From Epiperipatus broadwayi (taxonomy: Eukaryota > Onychophora > Udeonychophora > Euonychophora > Peripatidae), in the NCBI GenBank assembly GCA_028023455.1, contig JAQFVV010006311.1, forward strand, positions 3,623,490-3,687,489: DNA of 64,000 bases, read 5' to 3'. The notes beneath the pieces were generated by a model, which was not told where the DNA came from, did not search any database, and worked only from the letters and a program-made list of their open reading frames with translations. This document shows positions 46,851 through 59,960 of the stretch, piece by piece (the stretch's first letter is position 1; each line of letters starts with the position of its first letter). A program made the position numbers and the translations under genes.

Positions 46851-49800
46851 TAATAGGAAGAAAAAGATTTAGAGTGAGAGTAAAGAAGATTAAGTGGGAT
46901 TATATATAGCCCTAAAACTTTATAAATATTTTCTAAACTCCCATCAAAAATAAAGTTTATTAACATATTCCCATGCTTTGTCATATAAATTAAAATAGTT
47001 AACAGATAAAATAAATATATCAACAATCAAAGGAGATATAAAAGCGATATGGTATCATTTGATTTTGTATAATAATGTATTGCTGTTATTATTGTCGGTG
47101 ATTTAATTTGTAATCTGTAGTTTTTTGCTTTATTAAAATAAAACCCTGGTTAATTTTCTTTTAATTTTAGGAATGGCTGGTTATTTTATAAGACATATGC
47201 TAATAGAATAATGGAAAAAGATGTATTTATATAATTCTATTCATGAAAATAATATGTATTTGGGTGACACTCTTATTAGAATTAGTTATAATTCTTCATA
47301 TATATTGACATTTTATAAAATCATAATTTAATGCATTCAACATATATTATGCTAATATCAGTTATTTTAGTGATCATGTGTTTTCTAAAACATTCATTTT
47401 ATTTCAGTAGTGATTCATCAAAAGAAATATCTGATAACATTTATGTCCAAACATATTTAAAAAAATATCAAATATAAAAGTATGTATACTTCAACTCAAT
47501 TCTTTCTGTTACAATATACAGTGTATTTTTTACATTACATCGAAAATCCTGATAAATAATGAAAATATTTTTATAACTCTACAATAAAAAACATTCTAAA
47601 TAATATTTTGAATAATATCATCAACTACTAATATACCATAAAACAAACAGACTAAACTGTGAAGGCTGTGCATTTTATAGAAAAAGTTTCTAATTTCATC
47701 TGCTATACTGCAGCCCAAGATACCAATTTGAAAATATATCTAATAGGATTTACTTTCATTTATAATTAACTTGTGAAGGAGATACATTTAATGTTCAAAG
47801 TGTGAAAGTTTTTATATGCAAATCTATAATAATTTCACCAAATATAATATTAAATACATAATATAAGTCAGAGACCTTATACACTTATACATTTAATATT
47901 TAATAATTAATAAAGTAATTTTAGTTGCAAAAATAAACGGGACCGCTCTTGCATGTGTGTAACACTTAAGAAGATAAACCTCGGAATGCTTAGCTAATAC
48001 AAATGCTACGTCTCCAGTTTTCAATATCTACTATACTCGGGTAGAAAATGAATCCGATCATAATGGGATTTGGATACTGAATGTCCTTGTACATGGTTAC
48101 ATATTTATTAGAACTTTAATATATAACAATAAATTAGTGAAGAAATAGTTTGCTTAATAAATAACAAAACGACTAAATGGCGATCTTTGTAAGCAACTAT
48201 CTTAAGCAGGCAGTGTAGGATAAAATATAGATTCGCATTTGTATTTGATAATTATCAAAACACTAATATAATACATATGAGGGACAATATAATCTGGCAA
48301 AAATATTAGATATTTCTCATTTAACTTCAAAAGTAAAGGATATAATATCCATAAATGTACACTTTTAAAACAAAATCAACTGTAATCGTTTTCCAAGCCA
48401 TTAAATATTTACTTTTATCTGAATAAAGGACGATCTTAAGTATCCAGCAAAATATTGAACAGATTCGATTGTATATGATCAGAGTTTATTTTTAATTGCA
48501 TAACTAATGAAAGTTATATTTTCTTTGAGAATATGGATTATATTTATTATGAAAGAAATTTTTGCCCTTGGAGTATTAATAATTTCAATTGTAATAAAAA
48601 TATTTTAAATAAAAATTGTTTGTATAAATTGTGTTTTAGGCTATGCATATTTTTGTCTATTTATTCTAAGGACACAATACTATTATATACATTAATTTTA
48701 ATTAAAAGTTGAATAAAATTTGGAACTTTTATTTATATTGTTTACAGTAGCAAAAAAAACTTTTGTGTAGACTATGTTATAATTTTTACTATGGACTATA
48801 TTATAGAAATATTGAATAAAAATGAATACGCAAATCATTTTTAAATCAATGTATTTTATTACTTTCTATATAACGCAATAATTTTCAATTAGCTAACGAA
48901 TAGTTTTTGTAGTGCTGTTTGATATGAATATTACCATTTTATCTTTATATGATGGTACTAATGTTTTAAAATGTTCACCATTAAAAAGAATGATGGACAT
49001 TCTTTTTTATAAAAATGATGAAAGTTTATTTAAAAATCACTATAGCCAGTAGTTGTTTATTTATTGAATTAGAGGGTGCAAAATTATCATGACTAGAACA
49101 GTGAATCCATTGTATAAAATGCTCTTATATGAAGATGTGTAGTTGTATAATAATCAAATGAATTATATAGCCAGAAGTATGATTGGCTAAAACAATTAAA
49201 ATTATTTGATATGTGTTTTTATACTAATTTTTAGTATAATATAGTGTGTATTATATATATAAATTTACCTTGCTATCATTGCATATGAGATACTGTGTTA
49301 CACTAGGAGGACAAGAAAATTGTTCTGGACTGAAAATAAAGTTATAAAAAACATTTGAAACATATAAATAAAAACATCTGAGCAAAACTATAATTTTTAA
49401 CTAAAAAGGTTAAAGTTTATATCTACGTTATATATGAACTTTAGTTTAGTAAATGATTAGTAAACATTAGTAATATATTTATCTCATGCAAAAAAAAAAA
49501 AAAATTGACCCTCTAAATCAAAGTGCTATATATATATATATATATATTAAAGCCAAGGTTCTCTGCAGTCACAAATATAAATGACATTATTATCAGGTTC
49601 ATCCGTGTATGATTTGTTTGGGTCAAACAGATCACCAACTAGGTAATGAATAACATTCATTTCCTAGTTCATGGCCGATGCAACTCATAAACACAGTTGG
49701 CATATAATATTTATAAATATACAGAAATGCTAATTTTATTATATGTACAGAATGAGCACAGATAGACAGAGTATAAAAGAAGAGAATTAGGTATTTAACG

Positions 49801-50185
49801 TTTAGGCAGATAACTCATGAAAAACTTCAACCAAATGAATACAAATATCAACACATAGAATAATAAATGGAATACATGCATACATATCCACACACAGAAA
49901 ATATAATAATATGTATTTTAATTATATAAATAATTTTCTGTTTATTTTTGCTTGACAAGATTATTTATAAATATTTCTTACTAGTTTTAACCCTTAATTT
50001 TTAAACTCTATTATGTTTTAAAATATATATTATTAGGGAGAACATATTTTTGAATGCATATAACATAATAATTCACAAATCAGACTCCCTTAGAATCAAT
50101 TTAAGAAAATTAAAAATAATAGTGTACTAATGTTCATTTAATTAATGCTATGTTCCAATTTAGATTCAGAGAGTTTAAAAAAAGC
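46851..50185. other. AT-rich stretch with (TA)n tract and one hairpin
   Basis: A splice-acceptor-like TTTTCTTTTAATTTTAG ends near 47170, followed by a 20-codon open stretch, without further support. A (TA)n tract lies at about 49528-49547. A 12-bp hairpin (CTAGGTAATGAAT ... ATTCATTTCCTAG) is at about 49640-49668, inside a slightly GC-richer island (49550-49760) that may be an old SINE. Nothing else was recognised. Confidence 0.4.
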
Positions 50186-52700
50186 TTTTAATCCTTGTTT
50201 GACACCATTATAACAACAACACTATTAAAAGATCGATTTTTTTTCTTGGAGACTTTAATACACCAATTGATACCAATAGTAGACGTTGGCCAAGTTATTA
50301 GAAATAAGGATGTTAGTGCTTCAAATTGAAATAGACTGCTGTTATTGAATATTTTTCCAACACAATTATTGACTATCACAAGCACTTTCTTTGTTCAGAA
50401 AAAACTGATATAAAGAAATATGGACGCGTACAAGCACAAAACATAGGCATTTAATGGCTTACCGTACATATTGTCGGACAAATCTTAGATAAGTATTCTC
50501 TAAAATGATACTTACAAGAAAACTGATTTTCGTTTTTTAGAAATATCTAGAATATCTATTAAATTTCTAATCTAAAATTATTAATTTGGATATCGGGAAT
50601 TGCTATATTATTAAAGTATAAAATTGTCTTATGGAGTTTGTAATTGGTACAAGTAAATCTATTCTTAGGTTCACTAAAACTAAAAATTATGACTAAATGT
50701 TTTATTAATAATTTAATTATAGGAAAACAAGTAGCATTTTTTGATTGAAAAAACAATAAATTAAACGTGGAACTTCGTAATAAATATAGAAAAGTGAAGG
50801 CAGAAATTCAATGACTGAAAAGAAGCCTTAAATATGATTAGTAGATTAAATTTGCAAAGAAGATAAGAAGACCACGATTACTCTAACTCTATTTTTAATA
50901 CACTGAAAGCAATATGTGGACTTGAGAAATGATATCACAAATTAAATACAGCACAACTTTTTTCTATCAATTTTATTTACCCATTTAACTAGGCCAAAAA
51001 TATCCAGCTTAGAGAAATCATAATAGTAATATATAATCTTAAATATGGAACGGTTGCATTTCTTTGTGAACTATCTAAATTTTTTTTAAATATGATGAAG
51101 ATACATTAGCTGCAAAAATATTTGATTTTTTTTAGAAATGTAGGGGTCCATTATGCCATCCAATCTTAAAGATGCTTATATTTTTCAAACTTCTGTAAAT
51201 AAACAGAATGCAGTAATTATCGCAAAATATCATTATTATCTATTACAGCAATGGTACTTCAAAAATGGTGTTCAATAGATTGCTTCTAGACATAGATGAA
51301 TAATTACGAGAGTCTCAATGTGGGGTTTAAAGGAAAAACACACTATTAATATGGTTTTTGTTGCCAGGCAAATGTAAGAAAAGTGTCAGAAACAAAAGCT
51401 GATTTATATACCGCTTTTTTGATTTGTACAGTTAATTGCATAGATTTATAGTATTGTTAAAAATTGATTGTCCACCAAAATATATTTCTATTATGTAACT
51501 TATAGATGACAGAATAAGAGGAAGTGTATTACTATAAGTGAAAAATATGAATATTTTTAAATAAAAATTGATGTCACATAAGGATGTGTATTTGCTCCAA
51601 AATTGTTTTCAAATTTTATGACAGTTGAGTTAATTCGTGACTTAATAAACCAAAAATCAAGACGCGATATAGGTTTGATAGTGTAATTTTTATTCTGAAT
51701 AAAGCAAAAATAAGAGCTTCATCTTCACGAATTCTGGATTTAAAGTACACCGATGATTGTGATATATATTTTTTTAATTTAAAAGACAATGTATACAAAA
51801 TGTAATTAATGTTTTGAATGTATATATTAAGACTCTGGTTTAGTAATTAATGTTAAAACAAATCAAATCCTTTAGCATCCAATCACAAAAAAAATTCTCA
51901 GTAATCTTTAGTTTGGATGGTATTCAAATTTGAGAATGTAAACCAACTTAAATACTTAGTATATTTATAAGCGCAAAGTTGGACTTATATAGTGAGGTTT
52001 AACATGGTTTCTAATGTGATGCTACTTCAAAAGTTAAAAATAAAGCATATGCCCATAGAAAAACAACTATTGTAACAAAATTAGCTGCATATATAGAGAT
52101 ATTGTTTTATCTAATTGATTATATGGAAATAAATCTTGGATACTTTATTGCTGCCTTATAAAATAATAAGTAAAGTTTTATTTATGGATAATCCATACAA
52201 TTTTAGAATACAATGTCAAGATCAGAAAACTAATCAATATCTTTTTCAACTTATTAGATGTGGTATTATAAAGTGCCCCATTCTAAAATCACATCTTTTC
52301 TGTATTAGACAAATAAAACTAATGAAAAATGTACGATATCTTAAAGAACTATTTTATGGTGAAATTGAGCTTGATTTTAGTGAGAGTTAGACAGCCATTA
52401 CTTAAAGGACAGCCATTACGTTATAATTAACTAGATCGTTTTAAAGAAATGTAATGTCAATTGTTTTCTTTGGGAAGAAATCCAGAAAATACACTATATT
52501 GAAAAGATACAATTAGTAGTTTTCAAGATTTCTGAAAGAACTGTTTAATGCTCAAAAAATTAAGACATCTCAAAATAGGAAACAGATAAGTGAACCAGAA
52601 TGCTTTATTTATAGATGTATTTGTGAATCAGAAATTGGCTAGTTATTGCAAAACTCATTCCTAGAGCAGTTTTGTTTTCTTTTCTTTGAGTTGGAATGGC
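50186..52700 (+). pseudogene. Non-LTR retrotransposon pseudogene with endonuclease, RT and C-terminal zinc finger
   Basis: Heavily mutated, but order and motifs are clear on the plus strand. FFLGDFNTPIDTNSRRWPSY near 50250-50295 (endonuclease GDFN motif) is followed by LLLLNIFPTQLLTITSTFFV, then NYRKISLLSITAMVLQKW (RT). NNYESLNVGFKGKT near 51305 is next, with KADLYTAFLICTVNCIDL near 51400 (motif A, catalytic Asp lost) and RIYLKYTDDCDIYF-like bases near 51730-51770 (motif C, Y-x-DD). The C-terminus has LKELFYGEIEL near 52340 and finally ECFIYRCICESEIG near 52600-52640, the Cys pairs of the C-terminal zinc finger. Its family is widespread in animals (RTE-related) and differs from the 36- and 41-kb family. 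Dozens of stops and frameshifts; an old insertion. Confidence 0.8.
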
Positions 52701-52978
52701 GATATTCTTTTATGAATGACTGCTATATGAATATTTATGTTTAAAATGGTCCACTTTCATTTAAGTATTATACTTTAATAAGCTAATAAATCAATAATTT
52801 ATCCTTGAAGAAGGGAAACTTTATATCAGCATCAAGTTTCATAAAGTATTAAACAACATTCATTTTCAAATAATAATTAAGAAATAAATTTCAATAATGG
52901 TTATTAAATAAATGGTACTGAAAATGCTTATTATTATTATTTAAAAAATGATATGAAAGTACATACCACAATAAAAAT

Positions 52979-53910
52979 TTGCAAATTAAAATAGTTGTAA
53001 AACCGCTGGTTTGGCTGGAGAGGTTTATTGCATTGGTTAAGGGGGTGAGACTTGGAAGTGAATTGCTGTTGGCTAAATTGAAATATTGGAATGTACATCA
53101 ATTGCTTAACCCAATCACAGCTGCTTCTCATGGTTTCTTGGAACTTTTGAATGATCTGTTAATTAGGAAATTCAAATTCTGAATGTTGGAGGGAAGATTT
53201 CTGGATTTCATCATAAAAGTAAATTTGACTGCACTATCCACCAATGAATTTTTAGTCATGAGGAGGGTTTGCCAAACTAGGTCAGGTTTGACAGATGTGC
53301 AATTGAGAGAATGAATCAATGCAGCACCTATTTTTTGGTTGTGCCATATTAAATAAATGTAGAGTAATACTCAATGGTTGGATGACATCCTATAACCAAA
53401 GGATTTTTAACCTGAATGAATGCCTAAAAACTGGAATCCTCAGATTAATTAGACTGTCAATCATGATGAACATATAGTCTGGATAATGAGATGCCATCTG
53501 ATATTTGGGAAGAATAATGGTAATTTACACAATGAACTTTTGTGTAAGAATGGTAATTTACACAAAAGTTCAACACAATGAACTTTTGTGTAAGATCATG
53601 GCTGTCAGGAAGAGGGATCATATGATGTTACTGGAAAGAATCTATAATGATACATGGAAGCTTGTGATGTTGTCAGAAGTCTTTGCTTCTGCACTGATGG
53701 GTTTCCTTTATGGTCTGTCTGAAAGACACTCTACATAAGCTATTAAGATGGCTCTGGCCATTATTAGGTATGCCCATTTTGGGCAATTGAGAGCCAAAGG
53801 ATCAGCCCTCCTATATGGTCAAAAGGCTGGAGAATATGTTTTCCCTGCTCATGTTTTGTCAAGTAAAGATGCCGAACTCTCAATTTTAGATAAATGATAA
53901 GACTGTTGAA
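52979..53910 (+). pseudogene. LINE C-terminal fragment, family X (plus orientation)
   Basis: The frame LLLAKLKYWNVHQLL then FLDFIIKVNLTALSTNEFLV (53060-53260) aligns with SLFGSKLTYWDTYHLMF then YVDFLLKVNLGAFPMGDFLC of the minus-strand element at 55500-57850, so both are the same family in opposite orientation. Downstream frames continue the C-terminus (LERIYNDTWKLVMLSEVFAS; IIRYAHFGQLRAKGSALLYG near 53760-53815). A local palindromic duplication (TTTACACAA...AACTTTTGTGTAAG, 53524-53593) interrupts it. No RT core is present in this copy. Base composition is less AT-rich than the flanks. Confidence 0.65.
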
Positions 53911-55499
53911 AAGACTGCTTGTTGCTCAAACTGTCCAAACGCTCATCATGACTCAAGACAATTTATCTGTTTTTTTTCATTTTGTATTTTCTCAACTATT
54001 TCTTTTTGTATTCAAAGGCAATAAATTTACTTTTGAAAATAAAATGTATGGTATTATTTTTAAAAATCTGTGTATAATAAACAGATTATTAAAATCATTC
54101 AATTAATAAAGTCCATCGTTTCAAAGAAATGATTAAAACAAGTTTATACTATAAACATATGAGAAAAATTCTTTTAAATAGGTTAAACCTCACAAGATAT
54201 TGATAGAAATTGAGTCCATAAAAGCAAATCTAGAAATGTAATTAGAATGAAAATTGTAATCATTTGTTTTTAAACTTAATTAATTTTGTTTATTAGTCGG
54301 GAAACTTTAATGTTTATTTAAAACTTGGGTACTACTGTGGAAGAAAAAAACTATAAAAGGAAAAGCACTTGGTTTTTGTTTAATGTGCATTTAGTATTGC
54401 ATAACTTTTTATTTCAAGAGAATGAAAAGCAATGAATCAATGAAATAGAGTATCTGCATCTGTTTCCTAAATCTGAGGCTGATACTATGGCAAATGTTCA
54501 ATTGCTTTGAAATCTTCAGTATCCATTTTAAAAATAAATTTTATACCAAAAAAATAAAGGATGTGTAAACAATTTCATAAGAAATCTCTTCTGAAATCTG
54601 ACATTGAAATGATGCCTAAACCTAAGAAAAAAATATATAAATATTTATAAAAGCTCTTGCTAAAATAATTTACAATAATTTACATTTTGTCTTGGATTTC
54701 TCAGTAATAAATACTTCCAACTTCAATAAATATATTAATATTTTAAAAAAATGTTTTATATGGTATGCACATTAAAATAAAGTAAAAATATTATGTTTAA
54801 TAAAGATATAAAACAAATGTAATGTAGTTCTCATTCTAAAAATAACTTTAGGTGATGTTTTTGTTTAATTCAAGACTAGATGACAGAAAATTTATAAAAA
54901 TATTTTAGGTGTATTATACTCAGTTTAAAAAGGTATTTTGCAATGTTTTATTATGCTTTTTTGATTATGTATTAAAATATATCAAGAATAAAGCTTATTT
55001 GATATATGAATTGTTCATTTCAAAAGTAAACTTATTTACAGAAAAAGATACAATATAAAGGATGCAAAAAATGTGAAATACAGTGGGATCATAGGTGTAA
55101 CGTTTCATAGGTTACAAGAATACATTTAAAAATTCAGAAATATGTACAAAGGAAGTTATACAATAAAAATAACATAATTAAGGTGTAAAGGTGGTTGTAT
55201 AGTAAACATTTAATACAAAAACACCAAAGACCAGGCACTAAATCAAACATAGTACATAATTTACATTATTAGATCGCAGAATTATAGAAAGTAAGTATAA
55301 ATATAAAAAAAATACAGAAAAATGGAAAGATAGGCTTCAATCTGTATGAGTGCAAAGATCATATAAGCTGAAAGTAGTCATACAACTCTTAATATTAGGA
55401 GTATATAAGGCTAGGTTCATCCATTGTTGTTGTAATAACAGACAAATGAGATAGAAGTCCATAAATAATGCAATCATAACCACACAAGTCCATGTGATT
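53911..55499. other. AT-rich stretch, nothing recognised
   Basis: No recognisable feature apart from poly-A/T tracts. Confidence 0.5.
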
Positions 55500-57850
55500 G
55501 GTCACTGTCCACTATATTCTCAGCCAGCCCCAAGTTTGGTCAGCCAATGAGGGGGGACAAGTTTTCTTGTTTTTTTTCTCTAGCCTTCTAGAGGAAATTA
55601 ACAAAGAGATCTATAGCTGAGTGGTCTGACCCCTTTTCAAGCAATATTTTACAACTAATGGTCTATATTCCAAAGTTTATATAAGTTGCCAGGTTATGGT
55701 GCTGAATAGACCTTTCTCAAAGGCCAGCTGGATCATTTACACAGGATTGGTCAGGAACATTCATTTTTTCCAGCATGAAATTCTGAAGGCTGGACCATGA
55801 ATCACATTGAAACAGAATGTGATCCATGATCTCTTTTTGTTTGTCACACATGGGATATAAGGAATTGATTTTATAACCTCTGTGATAGCATAGGAAATCC
55901 CCCATAGGGAAGGCCCCAAGGTTAACCTTGAGCAAGAAGTCCACATATTGGGGCTTGAGCTTTAGGAATTTAGTCCATTTCACAAACATAGGAATTGCAA
56001 TGGGGAATAAATTGGGAGCTTTGGATCTTCTGTCAAACATTAAATGATAGGTATCCCAGTAGGTAAGCTTGGAGCCAAACAGGGATCTGGAAGTTTTAAT
56101 GCTCCTAAGCATGAGAGCATGACCTGATGCTGGAACCAGAAGCACCTGCACTTCAGTGGGAGCCTATCAGTTGGATCAACCTCCTCCAATAGGATAGGAC
56201 ATTCAATATCTAACTGAGTATTCAACAGTTTTACAGGTATGTTATGAGTTCTTTGAATTTAAAATTTTTTGATAGAATGCAAAGCCAATCCTTTCAGGGG
56301 CTTAGTTAGATTAAGGCTAATGACAGGGGCCCCTCCCCCAGCACAGCCTCCTGCAAAGGGTTTCAACTTTTAATAAAGGTGTTGGTTGGGGCAAAACTAG
56401 CAAGGTAATAAGTGATCTTACACAACACACCAGTGTATAGCAAAGCTACCCAACAAGAATAGAGATTTTGGACAGGGAGGTAATTACACTCTATCTTGGA
56501 CAGTAAGGTGTTCTCCATGTCTCCTCAAAAATGAGGGGAGGAGGCAAGGTGGAAACCAAGGAAGCTCTGAGAGGCCACTTTAAATCATCCTGGAACTTGC
56601 TTCCCTATCATGATGGACCACATGGCTGATTTGCCCTCATTGACCCTTAGACCAAATTCACAAGCAAACTGATCCAAGAGCTCTTCAAGCCTCATGAGTT
56701 CATTTTAAGATGAGAGAAACACCAACACATCATCCATTTAGGAAATATGGCAAATGCTCTTTCCCAGCAAAGGAAAGGCTATCCCAGGGAGGACAGCCTC
56801 GATGCTTAGCAGCAATGGATTCATGTAAGCTGTGAAGAGGAGTGCACTTAGTGATGAGCCCTGTGGGATGGAAACACAGGGCCTAAATCCTGGAGACACT
56901 CAACCATCCAATGAGAGAAACACTTCTAGATTTTGTATGAGGTTCTCTATCAGTAAGAGGTATGCCACAGGCACTTTGAGTGACTCCAGTAAACTAATCA
57001 GTTTATCAATTCTGACAATCAAAGTCTCTGGCAAAGTCAAGCTGTATGGTGACTGGCTGGGATTTCCTTCTTTTCTGTACATGGTTGACTAGGAGGTAAA
57101 ATCAGCTAACAGCATTGGCAGTTGAGCACCCCTTCTTAGCAAACTGATAAGATGAGAGGCATCCAATGATATTATTTTGGATGTCCTCTTTTATGAGGCT
57201 CTCAATTGCCTTGATCAGCAGTGGCATCATGGAGATTGGCTAGAGGTTGTCCAGGTCATGTGGGCCACCACTTCTTGATGAGGGGCATCATGGCAATTGG
57301 ACAAACCCCTAAGGCTTCCCAATTGTTATCAGCCAGGAAATCAATTATCTTCTTGATAATGGAAATGGTAAATGACCACAGGTGGCATAGAAGAAATTTG
57401 GAGATCCCATGCAGGCTAGGATGCATTTTTTCAAGGAAAGATTTCAGTCTCAATAGGATTCAGGACTCTGAGATCATTGTGAGAGGTTGAGTCCACCAAA
57501 GCAAACTTCCTTAGAAAATTTGACATCCCCAATGGCTGGAATTTGTAGGCATAGAATTTCTGAATTCTGATCAGCATGGAAAAACCAGATTAGCAACTGC
57601 CTTGCACCTCGATCGATCCTGAGGCCTTGAAGCTTTTGCCTGAACCAAGAGCCCACTAAAGGAGCCCCTGATTAAGCAAATGTTGGTGGTGGAGGTATTG
57701 TCAGGCCCTTTTGATCAAGAGGTACTCAGTGATAGAATTCTGGGAAGCCTTGTATTTTGCCTTTAGGGCAAGAATGGTTGAAATATTTTGTGCTTCGATG
57801 GCATATTGTTTATGTTTCTGGGGATGGCATCGAGCTCAGCAATCAATCAG
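55500..57850 (-). pseudogene. LINE pseudogene, family X: reverse transcriptase and C-terminus
   Basis: Read right to left, mostly in one frame with scattered stops. The linker AQNISTILALKAKYKASQNS lies near 57770, followed by HPSLHGISKFLLCHLWSF near 57400. PISMMPLLIKAIESLIKEDI near 57190 and SYQFAKKGCSTANAV (RT fingers) come next, with IQLDFARDFD near 57040 (motif A). SIPQGSSLSALLFTAYMNPL near 56840 is motif B, and MDDVLVF near 56735 (motif C) is preceded by a stop where Tyr/Phe is expected. The frame continues through FGLRVNEGKSAM and then the open C-terminal part at 55717-56151, whose YPMCDKQKEIMDHILFQC is the C...H..C zinc motif that follows RT in many LINEs. No endonuclease is visible. 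GC content is clearly above the surroundings, suggesting a different age or base bias. Confidence 0.85.
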
Positions 57851-58084
57851 ACAGGCCCTTTCACCTTGATGATATGAATTGTTAATGTATAAAATATATT
57901 ATAGTACATCAATTTATATAGTAATTAAATATTTCTTCTCTCATGTTAACTTAGTGTCTTCAAAATTTTATCCTTTAATTTTTATTCAAACCGAAAATAA
58001 ATATAGATTTAAATTTATATCTTACTAATCTATTTAAAAATATTAGTAGAAGAGATTCACAATTATTTTTTTTCCATATGTTAT
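57851..58084. other. AT-rich stretch, nothing recognised
   Basis: A short spacer of AT-rich DNA with no recognisable feature. Confidence 0.5.
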
Positions 58085-58125
58085 AGCATTGGCCGGGACC
58101 TCTCAGCTAACAATGCTCGACAGAT
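58085..58125. other. GC-rich hairpin island
   Basis: At about 58086-58122, TAGCATTG ... CAATGCT forms a perfect 7-bp closing stem around GCCGGGACCTCTCAGCTAA. It is the only GC-rich word in several hundred bases. Function unknown; it could be a structured RNA or a transposon end. Confidence 0.45.
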
Positions 58126-59599
58126 TCATGATTATTTATTATACAAATAGATTATATAGAAAATTTAGATTCGTTACATATATAAAGGCATTTAAATGAG
58201 TACAAAAACGTTATCAAATTATTAAAAATAAATTGATCAAACTATTATAATTAAACTTTAATAATTTATAATATATATATATTTAAAAAAGTACTTAATA
58301 TTTTCATAATTTAAATAGAAAATTAATTGTATATAAAAAATTGTTATATTTTAAACATTAATTTAGTGTATATATGTATATGAATCGATGTTTGTTTAGA
58401 CATTCTAATCGATAAATAAATATACTATGCTAGATATGTTTTATTAATATCAAGATTATAATATATATAAAATATAGCTTGAAATAATGAATGTAAATGT
58501 AAAATAAACTTTCAGTTACGTGTAAAATTTATTCTTAAATTATTTTGACTAGAGAAATCTTATGTATAAGGATGAAAACTATTTTGACTTGTATCATTTG
58601 CATTTGAAGAGATCTTGGTCTTAGAATGGAATGACAGCTGTTACTGAAATGTAAGTTATTATTCTATTTTTATAGAATTATGATATATTAGAATAAAAAA
58701 GTTCTCGTCAAAATATGGATTGGAAAAATGAAATGTATCAATGTTTTTTTCATAAAAAATATTAAGATCTTATTAAACTAAAAGTTTTCCCCAATGAACA
58801 CATTTTCTCCATGACAACTATAAGCTTTTTCAAGAGTTTATCAGTGAAAGTTAATACAAATAATATCATTACATGACACTTTCATATGTGTACTGGTCGG
58901 ATTTGTATGTTCACGTAACAAGATCTAGCATCTAGGCAAAAGTACCTTGAATCCTTTCATGCGCATGATATTTAAGTCAGGAACACTCATGAACTCTGCC
59001 CTATTTGCCTGTTTCCCAGATCTATAACATTATGAGCAACAATCCCAATGATATCGATTTAATTTACTTCTCACCGTCGACATCGCTCATTGGAAACACA
59101 AAAAGACTCTAGGCTAAATTTTAATGATAGACTAATTTAAAAACGAACTATATTTTACGAGCAATGAAGGCTTGTGACCTAGAATATTAATTATATATTT
59201 AGCGGAGATTATGTTGGGTTATTTATCCGACATTAGCCTCATAAGTACTATATATATATAATTCAGATTTTTACAATAACTTAATATTTGTGGCTATGCC
59301 AATAATATATGTATTTGACTTAAGGAATTAGAGCTATTGGAATGTATTATTAAAATACTATTACACCCCCAGAGAGATGAAAAGAGCATTTATCCGACTT
59401 AACAGAAAATAATTTTACAAGCAAATATTACATTTTTTTTTATTCAATATCATTATTAATTTGAGTTGTAAATAATTAATGTGCAGGATGGATAATGAAA
59501 ACTTATTATGAATGAAAATAAATTTATCACACTGACACGCATAGTAAAATAATGGAAATATATGTCTGTTTAGAGAAATCATCACATTATGACTTATGG
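58126..59599. other. Unassigned stretch
   Basis: AT-rich except for about 58850-59110, which has no recognisable domain in any frame. A GT-AAGT donor-like site (GAAATGTAAGTT) near 58646 stands alone. Confidence 0.4.
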
Positions 59600-59960
59600 C
59601 TATTCCTGAGTGACCAATAATATACTGGAAGGTGGTGCATGCATGGCGGCAGACTGGGGTGGTCCAATTATGGATCCTGGAGTGTGCTTCATGAATTTGA
59701 GTAAGAAATTTACCGATTTCCTCTGCAAACATAGGCAGGATCGGTGTTGAGATGAAGGGCAGTCAGCAATGTCTTTATTGGGCTGGATTTCCCAGAGCAA
59801 TTCCCATATAAAGCATGCACATATGACAAAACATGTCTCCAGGGTGGTTTTACAGCCTGGTTCAAGGACATTGAGAAATAACGATGGGGCTCGACTTAGC
59901 GAATACCTCCATGTTAGAGAGAAGCACGTATATATAACGAAGTGGCCTATATGCATGCAA
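59600..59960 (-). other. Coding-like island of unknown identity
   Basis: A ~360-bp island of higher GC has long open frames on both strands. The minus strand opens for 118 codons (59600-59956), with ETCFVICACFIWELLWEIQ and FMKHTPGSIIGPPQS. The alternative minus frame 59415-59732 and a plus frame (HACMAADWGGPIMDPGVCFM) also lack stops over the island. I recognise no family. An old transposon body is likelier than a host exon, because no splice signals or neighbours support one. Confidence 0.3.

Noticed and set aside
47150-47235. Exon after a good splice-acceptor-like sequence
   Set aside because: Only about 20 codons are open, with no donor, no motif and no neighbouring exon.
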